DNA of 64,000 nucleotides from Apoda limacodes (GCA_946406115.1 OX291555.1:11364001-11428000); one strand, 5' to 3'; positions 21,916 through 33,735 are shown, counted from the stretch's first letter. Notes: generated from the sequence alone by a model not told the origin. Numbers and translations are program-made.

Positions 21916-22899
21916 GTAATTGTTATTTTCCTAGAGTATTTCGCTAGTGCAACATTTGGCTCTGAACGTAGAGTTATTACAATCCTTGCCACCGAAATCC
22001 ATCATACTGTCATTACTTTTATTACTACGTACGTAATTTTTTGTATCATTAAAAAAAACTGCATTTGGACATTATCAATATAGTCTTGGAGTTTTGGCGC
22101 GAATCTTAAGAAGGAGTGGAGTTTTTTGACATGACGCGCAATGTCTGAGGATCCACACCAAATCTAACAGATTTGGACGATAAAAAAGGGCAACGGAGAG
22201 ACTTTGTTTGAATATACACTTAGGTATACACTTAAGAACTTACACAATTACATTTATTTTGGCACTAGACGGCGCTGTATCTCATGTCCAAAAATACATA
22301 TTATTTATTTATTTATAATTATGTAGCAGCTGGGTAAGTGCATTGCTAAGATAATTTAAAATATTATGATAGGTATATTATTAAGCTACATTTAAAAGCT
22401 ATAAATAAAATTGATATAAAAGTACAAAACTATACCTACAGAGTACACTTTTTATCAGTCAGAGGTATCCGTTGAGATTGTACAAATAAGAAATATAGAT
22501 TTTTAACTGAAATTATAATCAAAACTAATCATTGACAAACAAATTTTTTTATGTTTATGTTTGTTATCATAAAGTTTTGCAGTTTGCTTTCGTGGATCAT
22601 CACCATCTTTTTTGTAGTCAATTTTCCACAAAGTATTCTATAAATTGTCCTGGTCCAGCTTCATAATAAAATATTAATAGTAGTATTCATAAAATATTCT
22701 TTTAAATTTTCTTTATGTAAACAACATTCAAAAGGAAAATCTATTAATATTTTTAAAACCATTTTTGCAGATTGCTTTTAAGATTAGTTGTAGTTATATT
22801 TTGTATGTCTTTAATTGTACAGTTCATTAGAGGGATAACATAACCATCCTTTTTTTATCATATTCTTTGGCAGTAATGTGTGCATTACCTTCACCTGGT
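21916..22899. other. Non-coding; older duplicate of 5755-6330 and 9075-9360, then unique AT-rich DNA
   Basis: 21921-22185 and 22187-22440 align with two separated blocks downstream of array 1. From 22450 no gene is recognised, although decayed upstream parts of the P-like transposase may be hidden here. Confidence 0.6.
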
Positions 22900-23385
22900 T
22901 GTGATATTTTTTTTCTATATTCTTAGCATGATTTAATTACATTATTTAAACATTTTGTTAAAACCCACCCACATACATACTGTGCCTGATATTTCCCAGA
23001 ATCAGCGTTTTCAGTATTTGGATTGTCAACATTAAATATACTTTCATCTAATATTGCTTCATTATTATAATGTGGCTTTAAAATTAGATTTAAGTATTTT
23101 TTTTTTCTTTTCAGCAATAAAAAAATGTAATGTTTGAAGACATGAATTGAGGCCTGCCTCACAGTTAGCATTCATTACATGAGTAGAAGTATAATTATTT
23201 AGTAAAAGGGTTTTAAAAGCGCCTTCAAATGCTGTACCTTCAGTTTGGAGATACATTTCTCAAACCTAAATTTCGAATATTACCAAAAAAAAATTCAATA
23301 GGATCTTGGTTAAAATTTCTGGTCAGCATACAATCCGAAGAATACTTTTGATGAAAACTTTCCATAGCTGTTGAAATCCTTCTTA
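22900..23385 (-). pseudogene. P-element/THAP9-like transposase C-terminal relict, copy 1
   Basis: On the minus strand the order is LTRNFNQDPIEFFFGNIRN, then after a shift FEGAFKTLLLNNY and NANCEAG. A later frame has AQYVCGWVLTKCLNNVIKSC before a stop. QDxxExFFGxIR and YVCGxVxxK are typical of the C-terminal region of P-element-type transposases. No catalytic RNase H-like part was found, and stops and shifts disable it. It ends where the RTE-like repeat begins near 23386. Confidence 0.75.
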
Positions 23386-23509
23386 TCTTACTAATATTAT
23401 AAATGTGAAAGTTTGTTTGGATGGATGTTTCTTACTCTTTCACGCTTTAGAATGAAACTTGGCTTACATATAGGTTAGGTCCTGGAATAGCATATAAGCT
23501 ATACTATAT
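23163..23509. repeat. Direct repeat, left copy, flanking the antisense LINE
   Basis: About 340 bp, from TTAGCATTCATTACATGAG to AAGCTATACTATATATACT. It contains part of the P-like relict and half of the RTE-like repeat. It recurs in the same orientation at 26097-26433. Confidence 0.9.
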
Positions 23510-26090
23510 ATACTATATATTTTGAATTTTATTGGGAACTTTGTTGTAAAAGTGTATACATTGCCCCATAAAAGAGTTACTTATTTTGTGTAGACGTGTA
23601 TCATGCACCAACAGCTTATTTTTACTTCTAGTATTTACTTTGTGAACGTCACTTTTCTTGCTGAAACTATTGATATTTTTATGTACATATAAAAGATTTT
23701 CATATATGTACTGCGACACTAAAGTTAAAATTTTTACTTCCCTAAACCTATCCCTCAGAGATATCCTAGATCCTAATTTATAAATAGCACGAATTGCCCT
23801 TTTTTGTAACAAAAATATTGTATTTACATCAGCAGCGCTACCCCACAATAGGATACCATATGTCATTAAACTATGGAAATAGCTAAAATATACTATTTTT
23901 GCAGTGTAGACATCGGTCAATTGTCTTATTTTCTTGATGCGTTCCAGCGTTATGCCAAGAAAGACTGTTGAATTAACAAGTTCTAATTGCTCGCCATTAA
24001 TATTAATACATGTCTGTCTCTGACTAACATTTGGTAATGTAAATTTAACACATTTGGTTTTTTTTTCATTAAGTAACAAATTATTAGCGTTAAACCAATT
24101 TACAATTTTAGAAAGGGCATTATTTAATTCATTATAATATGTCTGTCGTCTCTGAACTTTAAAAAGCAAACAGGTGTCATCAGCAAATAAGACAATGTCA
24201 TGGTTTTTTACATGATATGGGAGATCATTAATGTAAATAAGAAATAGAAAAGGACCTAAAATTGAGCCCTGAGGGACTCCCATAGTGACTGCTGATCCCG
24301 GAGATCTTTCACCGTTGACATCTATTTTCTGTACTCTCCTACTCATATAGGATGTCAAAAGGTCGAGAGCTTTGCCTCTAATACCATAGTGATGTAGCTT
24401 CCTGATGAGATTTTCATGTTGAACACAGTCAAATGCCTTAGATAAATCACAATACACTCCAAGGGCGTCATGCGAATCCTCCCAGGCGTTATATATATTT
24501 TTTAATAGTGCCACTCCTGCATCGGTTGTGGAACGGCCTTTCATAAAGCCAAACTGTTTACTACTAAGTAGCTCATTAATACAGAAATGGCTTAACATTT
24601 GACAAAGTATGATTTTTTCAAAAACTTTACTGAGTATAGGTAGTATTGAAATAGGCCGAAAATTATTAGGATCTATTGAACTACCTGATTTAAAAAGAGG
24701 TATAACTTTGCTAAGTTTCATCTCATCAGGAAACACACCACTACCAACACAACTATTAAAAATAAGGGTTGTGCTATAACATGAATTATTGAATTTATAG
24801 TTTTTACAGAAAGTCCCCAAAGGTCTGTGGTGTTTTTAATTTCTAATGTTTTAAATGTATTAATGATATCCGTAGGACTAATGTTTTTAAATACAAAGGG
24901 AACGTTACATTCAGAAACACTAGTTTTTAATAATTTTTCTGCTAAGATTGGACTTGAGTTTAGATGTTCAGTTGTTTTGAATGGAATATTCCTAAAAAAC
25001 TGTTCAAAGGCAACTGCTACCTCAGAATTTGTTTTAAAACTAGCATCATCTACAATCAACTCAAAGTCCTGACAAGAATTCCTAGCTTTACCAGTTTCAT
25101 TATTTATTATGTTCCATGTAGTTTTTATTTTATTTGTTGAATTTTTTACTTTATGTCTGAGGTGAATTGCTTTTGCAACAAGACAGACCTTTTTAAAGGT
25201 TTTTGAGTATTTTTTAAATATTCCCTAAATATGTGGCTATTATTATATGTTTTTTCTTTATATAATTCATACAGTTTACGCCTACTTTTATGAATACCTG
25301 GGGTAGCCCATTCACTAAAACTAAAGCGACTGGAAATAAGTTTCTTTTTTGCAGTAAATATTTTATTATACTCTGTAGTAATAGTGTCAAGAACAGTATT
25401 GTACATATCATTTGGGTCGCCATTATAAAGCAAGTCTGAAAGTTTATGCATTAAGTTAGATTTAAATGATTCAACCCGTTTAGTTGTTATTGGTATAAAT
25501 TTATTTTCCTTTTTGGTAATACTATTCTTTCTTTCTAAAACCACTAACTGTCCACAATGATCTGACTCTAGATTGCTTATAATTGATTTTTGAATTGGTT
25601 TTATATCAGTAAATATATTGTCGATGCAAGTGGCACTGGATACAGCAATTCTAGTTGGTTCACAAAACAAATTATTTAAATTAAAAGACTGAAATAAGGC
25701 AAGCAATCTGGTGCTTAATGAGCTATTTTCCAAGATGTTTATATTAAAGGTTCACAAAACAAATTATTTAAATTAAAAGACTGAAATAAGGCAAGCAATC
25801 TGGTGCTTAATGAGCTATTTTCCAAGATGTTTATATTAAAGTCTCCACAAACAATGATTTGTTTATTGGAATTGCTGATTTTATTCAGCACTTCTTCTAT
25901 AACTTATTCAAAATTATCATAAATTGCACAAGGCGGCTTGTATACACGCACAACAATGAGATGCTCAACTTCTATACAGGACAGCTCGGCAGTTCGCTCA
26001 ACTGAGAGGCTCACAATGTCTTTACGTTCCTTAAACTTTAGCTGTTTATTAACTAAAATTAAAGAGCCACCATGGATAGCATTTACATTT
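23510..26090 (-). mobile_element. Antisense LINE (CR1/jockey-like), truncated both ends, copy 1
   Basis: The minus strand encodes, in order, the end of an APE endonuclease (GGSLILVN, VYKPP, CGDFN, SDHCGQLV), a linker, then an RT with NFRPISILP, DLSKAFDCVQHE, PQGSILGPFLFLIYINDLP and the catalytic FADD (about 24168-24182). The C-terminus ends in PNKIQNI directly at the flank, with no 3' UTR. The frame is broken by a 92-bp tandem duplication (25657-25748 and 25749-25840), by a shift near 25205 and, only in this copy, by a 7-bp loss near 24765. The residue after FADDT is Cys here and Ser in copy 2. Confidence 0.92.
25657..25840. repeat. 92-bp tandem duplication inside the LINE
   Basis: 25657-25748 repeats as 25749-25840, starting GGTTCACAAAACAAATT and ending TTTATATTAAA. 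92 is not a multiple of three, so it breaks the endonuclease-RT frame. It is present in both units. Confidence 0.95.
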
Positions 26091-26096
26091 TTTTTT

Positions 26097-26433
26097 AGTT
26101 AGCATTCATTGCATGAGTAGAAGTATAATTATTTAGTAAAAGGGTTTTAAAAGCGCCTTCAAATGCTGTACCTACAGTTTGGAAATACATTTCTCAAACC
26201 TAAATTTCGAATATTACCAAAAAAAATTAAATTTCTGGTCAGCATACAATCCGAAGAATACTTTTGATGAAAACTTTCCATAGCTGTTGAAATCCTTCTT
26301 ATCTTACTAATATTATAAATGTGAAAGTTTGTTTGGATGGATGTTTGTTACTCTTTCACGATTCAGAATGAAACTTGGCATACTTATAGGTTAGGTCCTG
26401 GAATAGCATATAAGCTATACTATATATACTTTT
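26097..26433. repeat. Direct repeat, right copy
   Basis: Counterpart of 23163-23509, with small differences. It continues to the right into the second half of the RTE-like repeat (26434-26660), which the left copy lacks. Confidence 0.9.
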
Positions 26434-26660
26434 TATCCCGAAATTCGCGCGGGAATAACTTTAACCGAGTATAAACGAACTATAGCTATAGCTACAGCTT
26501 GATATAGCAAACATTAGTTTAATTAAGGAGTAAATCACAGTCGCCGATAACCGAATCTAGGGCGGGCGGAGCCGCTGGCAAATTAGTAGGTATACCTTAT
26601 TAAGGAGTTCCTCGCCGATAACTGAATTTAGGGCGGGTAGAGCGGCTGGCAAAGTCTAGT
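26300..26660 (+). repeat. RTE-like/SINE-like dispersed repeat, fuller copy
   Basis: ATAAATGTGAAAGTTTGTTT through GCTATAGCTACAGCTTG to AGGGCGGGCGGAGCCGCTGG, then a partial second repeat of the last 60 bp (GTAGAGCGGCTGGC). It is the inverse of the pieces at 2915-3051 and 4986-5205. Confidence 0.65.
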
Positions 26661-27661
26661 GTTTAAATAAAGTTTTTAACTGAAGGACATTATTATCTTG
26701 CCTTTTTTGTATAATAAAAATAACTGTTTTAAAGACACCGATAGCCTTTTTCCATAACTCATGATGAGGTGAATTTCTCTTAACAGGACCTAGGTATAAT
26801 TTTATCATTTGGAACATAAAAATTGCTACAATTTAAGCTATCACATACATTGTCGAATAGTAACACAATTGGTATTATATATTATAGACGACTCTCTTAA
26901 TAGTTATAGTGATATACACACGCCAGAAGAATTAAAGATTGGTAGTAGACAGGAGTATCGCGAGTCATTGCAAGTTTGAGGCGATATTTATGTGAAGGTA
27001 ATTAATAATTTAATTAAAGGGTATTAAAAAATGCTTGATATTATAACCTAGGCCAAAAGAGCGTGGTACACTCTGAGGGCGACATCGTTTGGCGACGCTA
27101 CTTCATACAATCCAGTGCAATGAAATATTTCTATGCTAAATTATCTCCAAAGTTCATTAAATGTGTGGTAAAAATTTCCCACAACGTGATAGACGTAGCC
27201 AGAAACAATTTTATATTTAAGATATTTAAATAGTAGATTCAATGACAAAATCTGTCTCATTTAGGTCAAACATTTGTTGAGTAGTGTAAGATACAAATTT
27301 CTGACCTGTGACGGATGAAAATTGAGTGAAAGGTTGGTCGGAAACGAAAGATGATGAAAAATTTATTCGTTTTCTTTTCTTCTAAACATTAAAATAAAAT
27401 TAGTTTTTATATAGTGTAAATACCAGAAACATTAGCGGATTGAGATGCCAGGTGTCTTTAGCAGTGTGTACGACAAATATTAGGGTTTTTTCTTTGCTTC
27501 ACAATCTTTTTTTTGTTTAAAATGCTTGTGAAAGATCAATCGATGACAAGTACTTAGCTCCCTTAATGCTCACTAATATCCTAGATATGTAAGACAAAGG
27601 ATACAAATCTTTAACTGATCGATTACTGTTCAAAGGTGACTTTAGAAAATTTATCATTGTT
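26661..27661. other. Non-coding stretch, copy 1
   Basis: AT-rich. Nothing recognised, though it may contain decayed 5' parts of the transposase-like fragment that follows. Confidence 0.4.
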
Positions 27662-28391
27662 TTGATTCCAAATTACTGGAAAGAAGCCGATTTCCTAATC
27701 AGATTTCCTTTTGTTCGTGGCTTATCCTATCCTGATCCTAACATTTTGAAGAATCACCATGCTGTAGCAATAAAAAATGCGGACATCGTCTTAGGAGCAT
27801 CGTGTAGATGCTGGAAAAATGAGTGGCCAAGAAGCAGACAACGCACAAAAACAATTTCTTTTAATAGCATCTGCAGCGCAAAGTTCTTTGAGCGAAAAGT
27901 TTGAAAATGACAAAGACGACAGCATCGGCCTTTGGCCGGCTGGCATTGGAGATAAGAAAGAATACAAAGACATATGGTCTGTAATGAAGAAAATATGTTT
28001 TATAATATCTAATGGAAACGCAAGCGTTGAAGGAGGATTTTCGATTAATAAATCCCTGTTAGTGGAATATCTACTAGAAGAGTCGCTTATGTCATAGAGA
28101 ATTATTTATGATAGTATAAAAAATATCGGGGGGGTAGAAAACTTTCAAATAACGCAAGCATTAATTAAGTCTGTAAGAAGCTAAGAAGCGGTGCAGATAC
28201 CTGGATAAGCTTAAAGAAAAAAAATACAAGATGTCAGAGGAAGAAAAAAGAAAGGCAGATAAATGAAAAATTTGCCAACAACTCAAGGAAATTGAGGAAA
28301 AGAAAAAAAACCTTCAGCTTCAAAGAGAAAAAGAAAATGTTGAATTAGAAACTTTAGAAAGAGCATTGCAGATTAAGAAAAGACAAATTTA
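27662..28391 (+). pseudogene. Transposase-derived C-terminal fragment (hAT-like?), copy 1
   Basis: The best frame, 27819-28097, reads on from MSGQEADNAQKQF through GDKKEYKDIWSVMKK to ISNGNASVEGGFSINKSLL, then stops at TAG. It continues past stops with QRIIYDSIKNIGGVENFQIT-like residues and a Lys/Glu-rich, coiled-coil-like tail (EEEKRKADK, KEIEEKKK, LERALQIKKR) to 28391. NASVExGFSxNK resembles the A-x-ER-x-FS motif of hAT dimerisation domains. I rate that as suggestive only. At least two in-frame stops. Confidence 0.5.
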
Positions 28392-28513
28392 AACAATTGT
28401 TGTATTATCTGGGGAATACGGAATTATTATTATTTGATTTAACTGAATTCTTATTAATCATTCGTTAAATTTTTTTTTCTGTTACAGTAGTCATGTTAAT
28501 TTTTTTCTTAAAT

Positions 28514-28745
28514 AAGTAGTTGATTTCTGCTCAAATTGATCTCTATAACTATTAAAAAAGTAGTTGATTTTTACTTACATTGGTCTCTATGACTTAGCGA
28601 TTTTTTTTATATAAGTAGTTGATTTTTGCTTAATTTGATCTCTATAACTATTATTTAAAAAGTAGTTAATTTTTGCTTATATTGATCTCTATACCTATTA
28701 CTTAACAAGTAGTTGATTTTCACTTACATTTATTTCTATGACTTA
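28514..28745 (+). repeat. Minisatellite, about 5 units of 44-55 bp, copy 1
   Basis: Units start at 28514, 28558, 28613, 28660 and 28707 with AAGTAGTTGATTTT. Each continues with TTGATCTCTATAACTATT-like sequence. Units 2 and 5 share the variant end CTATGACTTAG. Confidence 0.9.
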
Positions 28746-30440
28746 GTTCAAACGTAATTACGTACAATTGTTGTATAACTAACAAAAGTTTAGAAAGTAA
28801 GTAATAAAATTACCATTACGATGTGTTGAAATTTGTAGATGTTTTTTGTTTGGTTGTTATTTAATAAGGATCTAAAACTCTGTAACAGGTTACGAATACG
28901 TGTTTATCGTTTAAAGCAATCAAATATTGTTTTTATTGACAAACAAAAAGTGTTGTCGTTTTGGAACTTTATTTGTTTACTCGAATGTAAATGTGCAATA
29001 TTATTTCATTTAAATTATAAGAAATGTGATTAAGTACAAAGTAATTAACACTTTATTTATTATATTTTATATTATTATTAGAATGTTTTAGCGTAAATAT
29101 TTAGAGTGTAGTTTATATAACTAAAACTTCAAGACTTAATCAAATTTAAGGTTTAATTTTCATCACAAAACTTAGGCTGGGTCCTGGGTTGCACCAGTTG
29201 GTGGTTTGCCGAACTTTGACGTAAAAATAGGTGATAATGGAATTTCCATACAATTTCTCATATTTGGCGTCTGGTTAACGTCAATTCAGTTAGTGCAACC
29301 CAGCCTTAAGTTTTCTAAAACAGAGTTCCAGTAGGTACCTACTTTCAAACTTACTACTTAGTTTTTTTTGTTAAAGCTAGGACTTATGTTCATTAAAAGA
29401 AGATAAAAGAATATACCTTTTATGTCAAATATTTGACGTAAAATGCTTCAATATGACATAAATAATTGTGACATCTGACATTTCCTACTTCAGGCCCACT
29501 ATCTACGTTATATAGAGATTTTTCTTACTTGATCTATTTGGCCAAATAAATAAAAATTATATCGTGATTATATTGCAAAAGACATTTTGAGTTAATTTTC
29601 TCCTTCTAAACATAATTGAAGTAAACTGGTAACTAATAATTATTTAATCTACTAAAGTCAGCTATAATGATAAAGCTATAAGAGATATGAATATATTTTG
29701 TTCTATGTTTCTTTGTTAATGAATCAACAAAATATCACGTTTATTTAACTAGTATTATTTTGAACTTCCTATTTTTCGTCATTCCTATTTAAAATATGTT
29801 CTACTTATATACAGCCATTTTAATAATGTGGTATGAGTAAAATCTCTTATGGTAACGCTACGTATGTTATCTATATACGTAATGACTCAAGAAGAGAAAC
29901 ATATATCTATTAAAACTATCTCTAAATAATGTAATTTGCGATACAATTAAATAAACGAATTCCAAAAAAATGAGTTTTATTGTTTTTTTTTTTGTGTGGT
30001 TTAATATGGATTCATCGTTGAATTCACTCAAACCAAAATCAGGTAGAAACAGTAAAACAAAGAACCTCTATTTTAGAGTTGGTTTGAAAGTATAATAGTA
30101 TAAACTAAACAAACTTGAAAGATTTCATAAGTATTATAATTTTTGGTCAGGGAAAGTCAGGAAAAAGTCAGGGATTTTTTTGAGAATTAGAGTGGTCAAA
30201 GCAAAGGTATCACTGTAATCAGATTACAGACACCAAGATTTTGCCAAGTAATAAAAAAAAACTTAAAAGTGAATGCGTATATATGTCTATCAACATTGAT
30301 TTTTCTCGATACCACACTAAGTTCTTCACATTTCTATATTCCCGCTACCTCTTTTAAGTTGTCCTTTCAATGAACAGAGGACAATCTCATACTGCGCTTT
30401 TTCATGTACAATGGTGTCACAACAACATTATCTGTTGCAG
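28746..30440. other. Non-coding upstream flank/intron of array 2
   Basis: AT-rich, without a gene apart from the MITE at 29167. The last 40 bases carry a pyrimidine tract and TTATCTGTTGCAG, the 3' splice site of the array. An ATG at 30404 lies in the same open frame and could start translation on an unspliced transcript. Confidence 0.55.
29167..29314. mobile_element. MITE with GGCTGGGTTGCAC ends, copy 1
   Basis: The left end AAACTTAGGCTGGGTCC...GGGTTGCAC and right end GTGCAACCCAGCCTTAAGTTT are inverted copies, with about 6 extra bases on the left. Interior about 100 bp, non-coding. Confidence 0.8.
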
Positions 30441-32758
30441 GTGTGGACAGCGAGTCAACGCAACGTGCTGGGGAAGCGAGGGACAGATCAGGGGATGAAA
30501 TGTATTCTTATGTTAAGAGCGAGGCGCAAACGTGTCGTATTGACGACGAGCCGTGCGTGACAGCGACACGCCCGTCCTGCAGAAATAAGAAAGGAGACAG
30601 TGTGCTTGTAAACTTTACCAGATACCGTAGTTTAAAGGTACGTGTGCAGACACGTAAAGGACCGAAAGGAAACAATTTATGCAAAACAGAATTTACACGG
30701 AAATTTAACTTAAGGAAATTTATTCAAACACACAAAGGAGAAAGGTCATACAAGTGTAACATGAATAACTATAAGTTAACACGCAAGGATAACTCGGGGT
30801 TACATACGCAAACACACGTGGGAGGAAAACCTAAGTGTGACGTGTGTGGCAAAGTGTTCGTTCAGTTAAAGAGACATACACGAACTCACACTGGAGAGAA
30901 ACCTTATAAATGCGATGTGTGTGGCAAAGAGTTCGCACTGAAGGATCAGTTAAGAAGACATACACGAACTCACACGGGAGAAAAACCTTATAAATGCGAT
31001 GTATGTGGCAAAGTGTTTGCACTAAAGGAATCGTTGAAGTTACATACACGAACTCACACGGGAGAGAAACCTTATAAATGTGGCGTGTGCAGCAAAGAAT
31101 TTACCCAGATGCATAGCTTAAAGACACACATGTTGATTCATTCAGGAGAAAGGCCACACAAATGTGATGTATGTGGTAAAGAGTTTACACAAAAGTGTAC
31201 CTTGCTGAATCATATACTAAGCCACACGGGAGAAAAACCTTATAAATGTGATGTGTGTAGCAAAGAGTTCAAACTAAAAGTTCAGTTGAACAGACATACA
31301 CAAACACACACTGGAGAGAAACCTTATAAATGTAACATCTGTGGCAAAGAGTTCGCACAGAAAGTTCACTTGAAGAGACATACACGAACCCACACGGGAG
31401 AGAAACCTTATAAATGCGATGTGTGTGGCAAAGAGTTCGCACTGACGGATACGTTGAAGAAACACACACGAACTCATATGGGAAAGAAACTTTATAAATG
31501 CGATGTGTGGCAAAGAGTTCGCACTGAAGTATCAGTTGAAGATACATACACGAACTCACATGGAAGAGAAACTGTATAAATGTGAATTATGTGTGGTAAA
31601 CTGTTTACACAGAAGGGTGAATTGAAGATACATAGTTGGACACATACAGGTGGAAGTGGAAGGTCACACAAATGTTTTGTGTGCAGCAAAGAATTTACAC
31701 GGAAAAGTGACTTGAAGTTTCACATTTTGATTCATACAGGAGAAAGGTCACATAAATGCGACGTATGTGGTAAAGATTTTGCATTTAAGAACTCCTTGAA
31801 GAGACACACCTGGACACACTTGGAAGAAAAACCTTATAAATGTGGTGTCTGTAGCAAAGAATATCCACGGCAGAGTTACTTGAATTCTCACATATTGATA
31901 CATATAGGAGTAAGGCCACACAAATGTAATATGTGTAGTAAAGAGTTTTCATTGAAAAGTAGCTTGAAGACTCACCAATTGATACATATAGGAGAAAGGC
32001 CACATAAATGCGACGTATGTGGTAAAGATTTTGCATTGAAGAAATACTTGAAGAGACAAACCCGGATACACGCGGGAGAACACCCTTATAAATGTGGTTT
32101 GTGTAACGAAGAGTTTCTACTGAAGAGTGTCTTGAAGTCCCACATATTGATACATAGAGGAGAAAAGCTATACAAATGCGACGTATGTGGTAAAGAGTTT
32201 GCTATTAGGAATTCCGTGCAGAGGCATACAAGGACACACACGGGAGAAAAACCTTATAAATGTGATGTGTGTAGCAAAGAGTTTGCACACAAAAGTAGCT
32301 TAAAGGGACATAGGTGTCCACCACATACCGTAGAAAAGCCACACAAGTGTAAAATGTGTAGTAAAGAGTATGTCGAAAAGCGACATTTAGAGTATCATAT
32401 GATGAATCACACAGGGGAAAGGCCACACAAATGTGATGTGTGCAGCAAGGAATTTACACAGATTAAATACTTGAAGTCTCACATATTGATACATAAAGGA
32501 GAAAAACCACACAAATGCGACGTATGTGGTAAAGAATATGCAATAAGGCATTCCTGCAAGAGGCATACACGGACACACGCGGCAGAAAAACGCTATAAAT
32601 GTGACGTGTGCAGCAAAGAATTTACTTGGAAAAGTGACTTGAAGTTTCACATTTTGATTCATACAGGAGAAAGGTCACACAAATGCGACATATGTGGTAG
32701 GGAATTTTCAATGAAGAATTCCTTGAAAAGGCATAAACGGACACACGCGGGTGAATAA
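30441..32758 (+). pseudogene. C2H2 poly-zinc-finger exon, copy 2 (frameshifted)
   Basis: The exon begins after TTGCAG with GT-GTG-GAC, completing the Gly codon begun by exon A or B. An acidic linker (VDSESTQRAGEARDRSGDE, YSYVKSEAQTC) and a basic stretch precede two degenerate fingers and fingers 1-8. The same 2-bp loss as in copy 1 (near 31509) leads to TAA at 31577-31579. Frame is restored near 31588 and runs to TAA at 32756-32758. It differs from copy 1 by a 6-bp insertion (GGSGRSHK instead of GGRSHK, near 31649) and few other bases. Finger 15 has Gln for His, as in copy 1. As read, it would make a truncated factor with eight fingers. Confidence 0.92.
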
Positions 32759-33028
32759 CCTGATAAATGTGATGTGTGTGGCAAAGAGTTTAGTCAGAAA
32801 ATTACCTTAAACATATATCGATGGACACACATACAGGAGAAATGCAGCAAAGAATTTACACGGAAGAGTCACTTTAAGTCTCACATATTGACACATACAA
32901 GATTAGGCCACACAAATGTACCTCATTTGTGTAACAAAGAGGTTTTTACGAAAGAATTACATGAAGTCCCGCATATTGATACACACACAGCTGAGAGATC
33001 ATATAGGTGCAAAATGTATTATAAATGA
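32759..33028 (+). pseudogene. Decayed C-terminal fingers after stop, copy 2
   Basis: Same as 2074-2343: linker Lys replaced by TAA, then damaged fingers to CKMYYK and TGA. Sequence virtually unchanged from copy 1. Confidence 0.8.
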
Positions 33029-33280
33029 TAAACAGTATGTAAATTGACATTAAACGTTTATTTAAAGGTCCACGCTATGTCGGTACATGCATGTATACAT
33101 AACGTCCTTCTCTGACATTATATATCCCAAAATTCAAGTTTTAAGTTGGTTTCTTGCGCTGTGGAGGAATAATGGACCGTGGTTTTTATTACGTAAAAAC
33201 TATTTATATTGTTAAGCTTGTTTGTAATACAAAATATGTATCTATTTGTTGATTCACTATAATATTTTGTTTCTCATACA

Positions 33281-33543
33281 TACAAACTCATTTACAAAAA
33301 AGTGCTCAAATTAAAAGTTTTATGTACAAGTAAGCAATGTTTAGAAAGTTTTATTTTGTAGATATCATTAACGTGTAGGCTGGAATGTTCATTTATGCTA
33401 AAAGTGGCCACTTTTAGCATTAATGAACTTTCTAGCCTACACATGCATAATATATAGCGACTAAAACTTTCTAAAAATAGCTTATGTGATGAATACAAAT
33501 TGAAAAATCGAATGGGGGCGCCACTTTCACTTATGTTAGCCCC
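33281..33543. mobile_element. Foldback/MITE-like element, left end lost, copy 2
   Basis: As at 2596-2858. One arm has TGTTTAG where copy 1 has TTTTTAG (near 33337), lowering arm identity slightly. Confidence 0.85.
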
Positions 33544-33735
33544 TTAACATGCAATATGAACAGTTTCTATACAACACATTTTTTTTGCCAATTATGGACT
33601 AACTCGACTTTGCCAGCGGCTCCGCCCGCCCTAAACTCTGTTATCGGCGTGGGACTCCTTTATTTAATCACAGTATTAATACAGTGATTTACTCCCTAAT
33701 TAGCCCACCCTAAATTCTTACTCCTTAATTACACT

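Larger units (their letters stand above)
1..30679. repeat. Tandem segmental duplication, unit 1
   Basis: Everything from base 1 recurs from base 30680 in the same order and orientation. The offset drifts from 30679 at the left to about 30246 at the right as indels accumulate. Net losses in unit 2 include about 58 bp near 36058 and about 400 bp near 45990. Gains include 6 bp near 31649 and 17 bp near 42452. The unit carries one zinc-finger exon, two N-terminal exons and roughly a dozen transposon insertions. Each insertion sits at the same place in both units, so those insertions predate the duplication. Confidence 0.95.

Noticed and set aside
28514..28745. CRISPR-like array of spaced repeats
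   Set aside because: The repeats are diverged, the 'spacers' are themselves similar, and the context is eukaryotic. It is a minisatellite.
30404..30440. ATG at 30404 as the start of the zinc-finger protein
   Set aside because: It sits upstream of a good TTGCAG acceptor whose phase matches both N-terminal exons. Splicing is the better model, though an unspliced start is not excluded.
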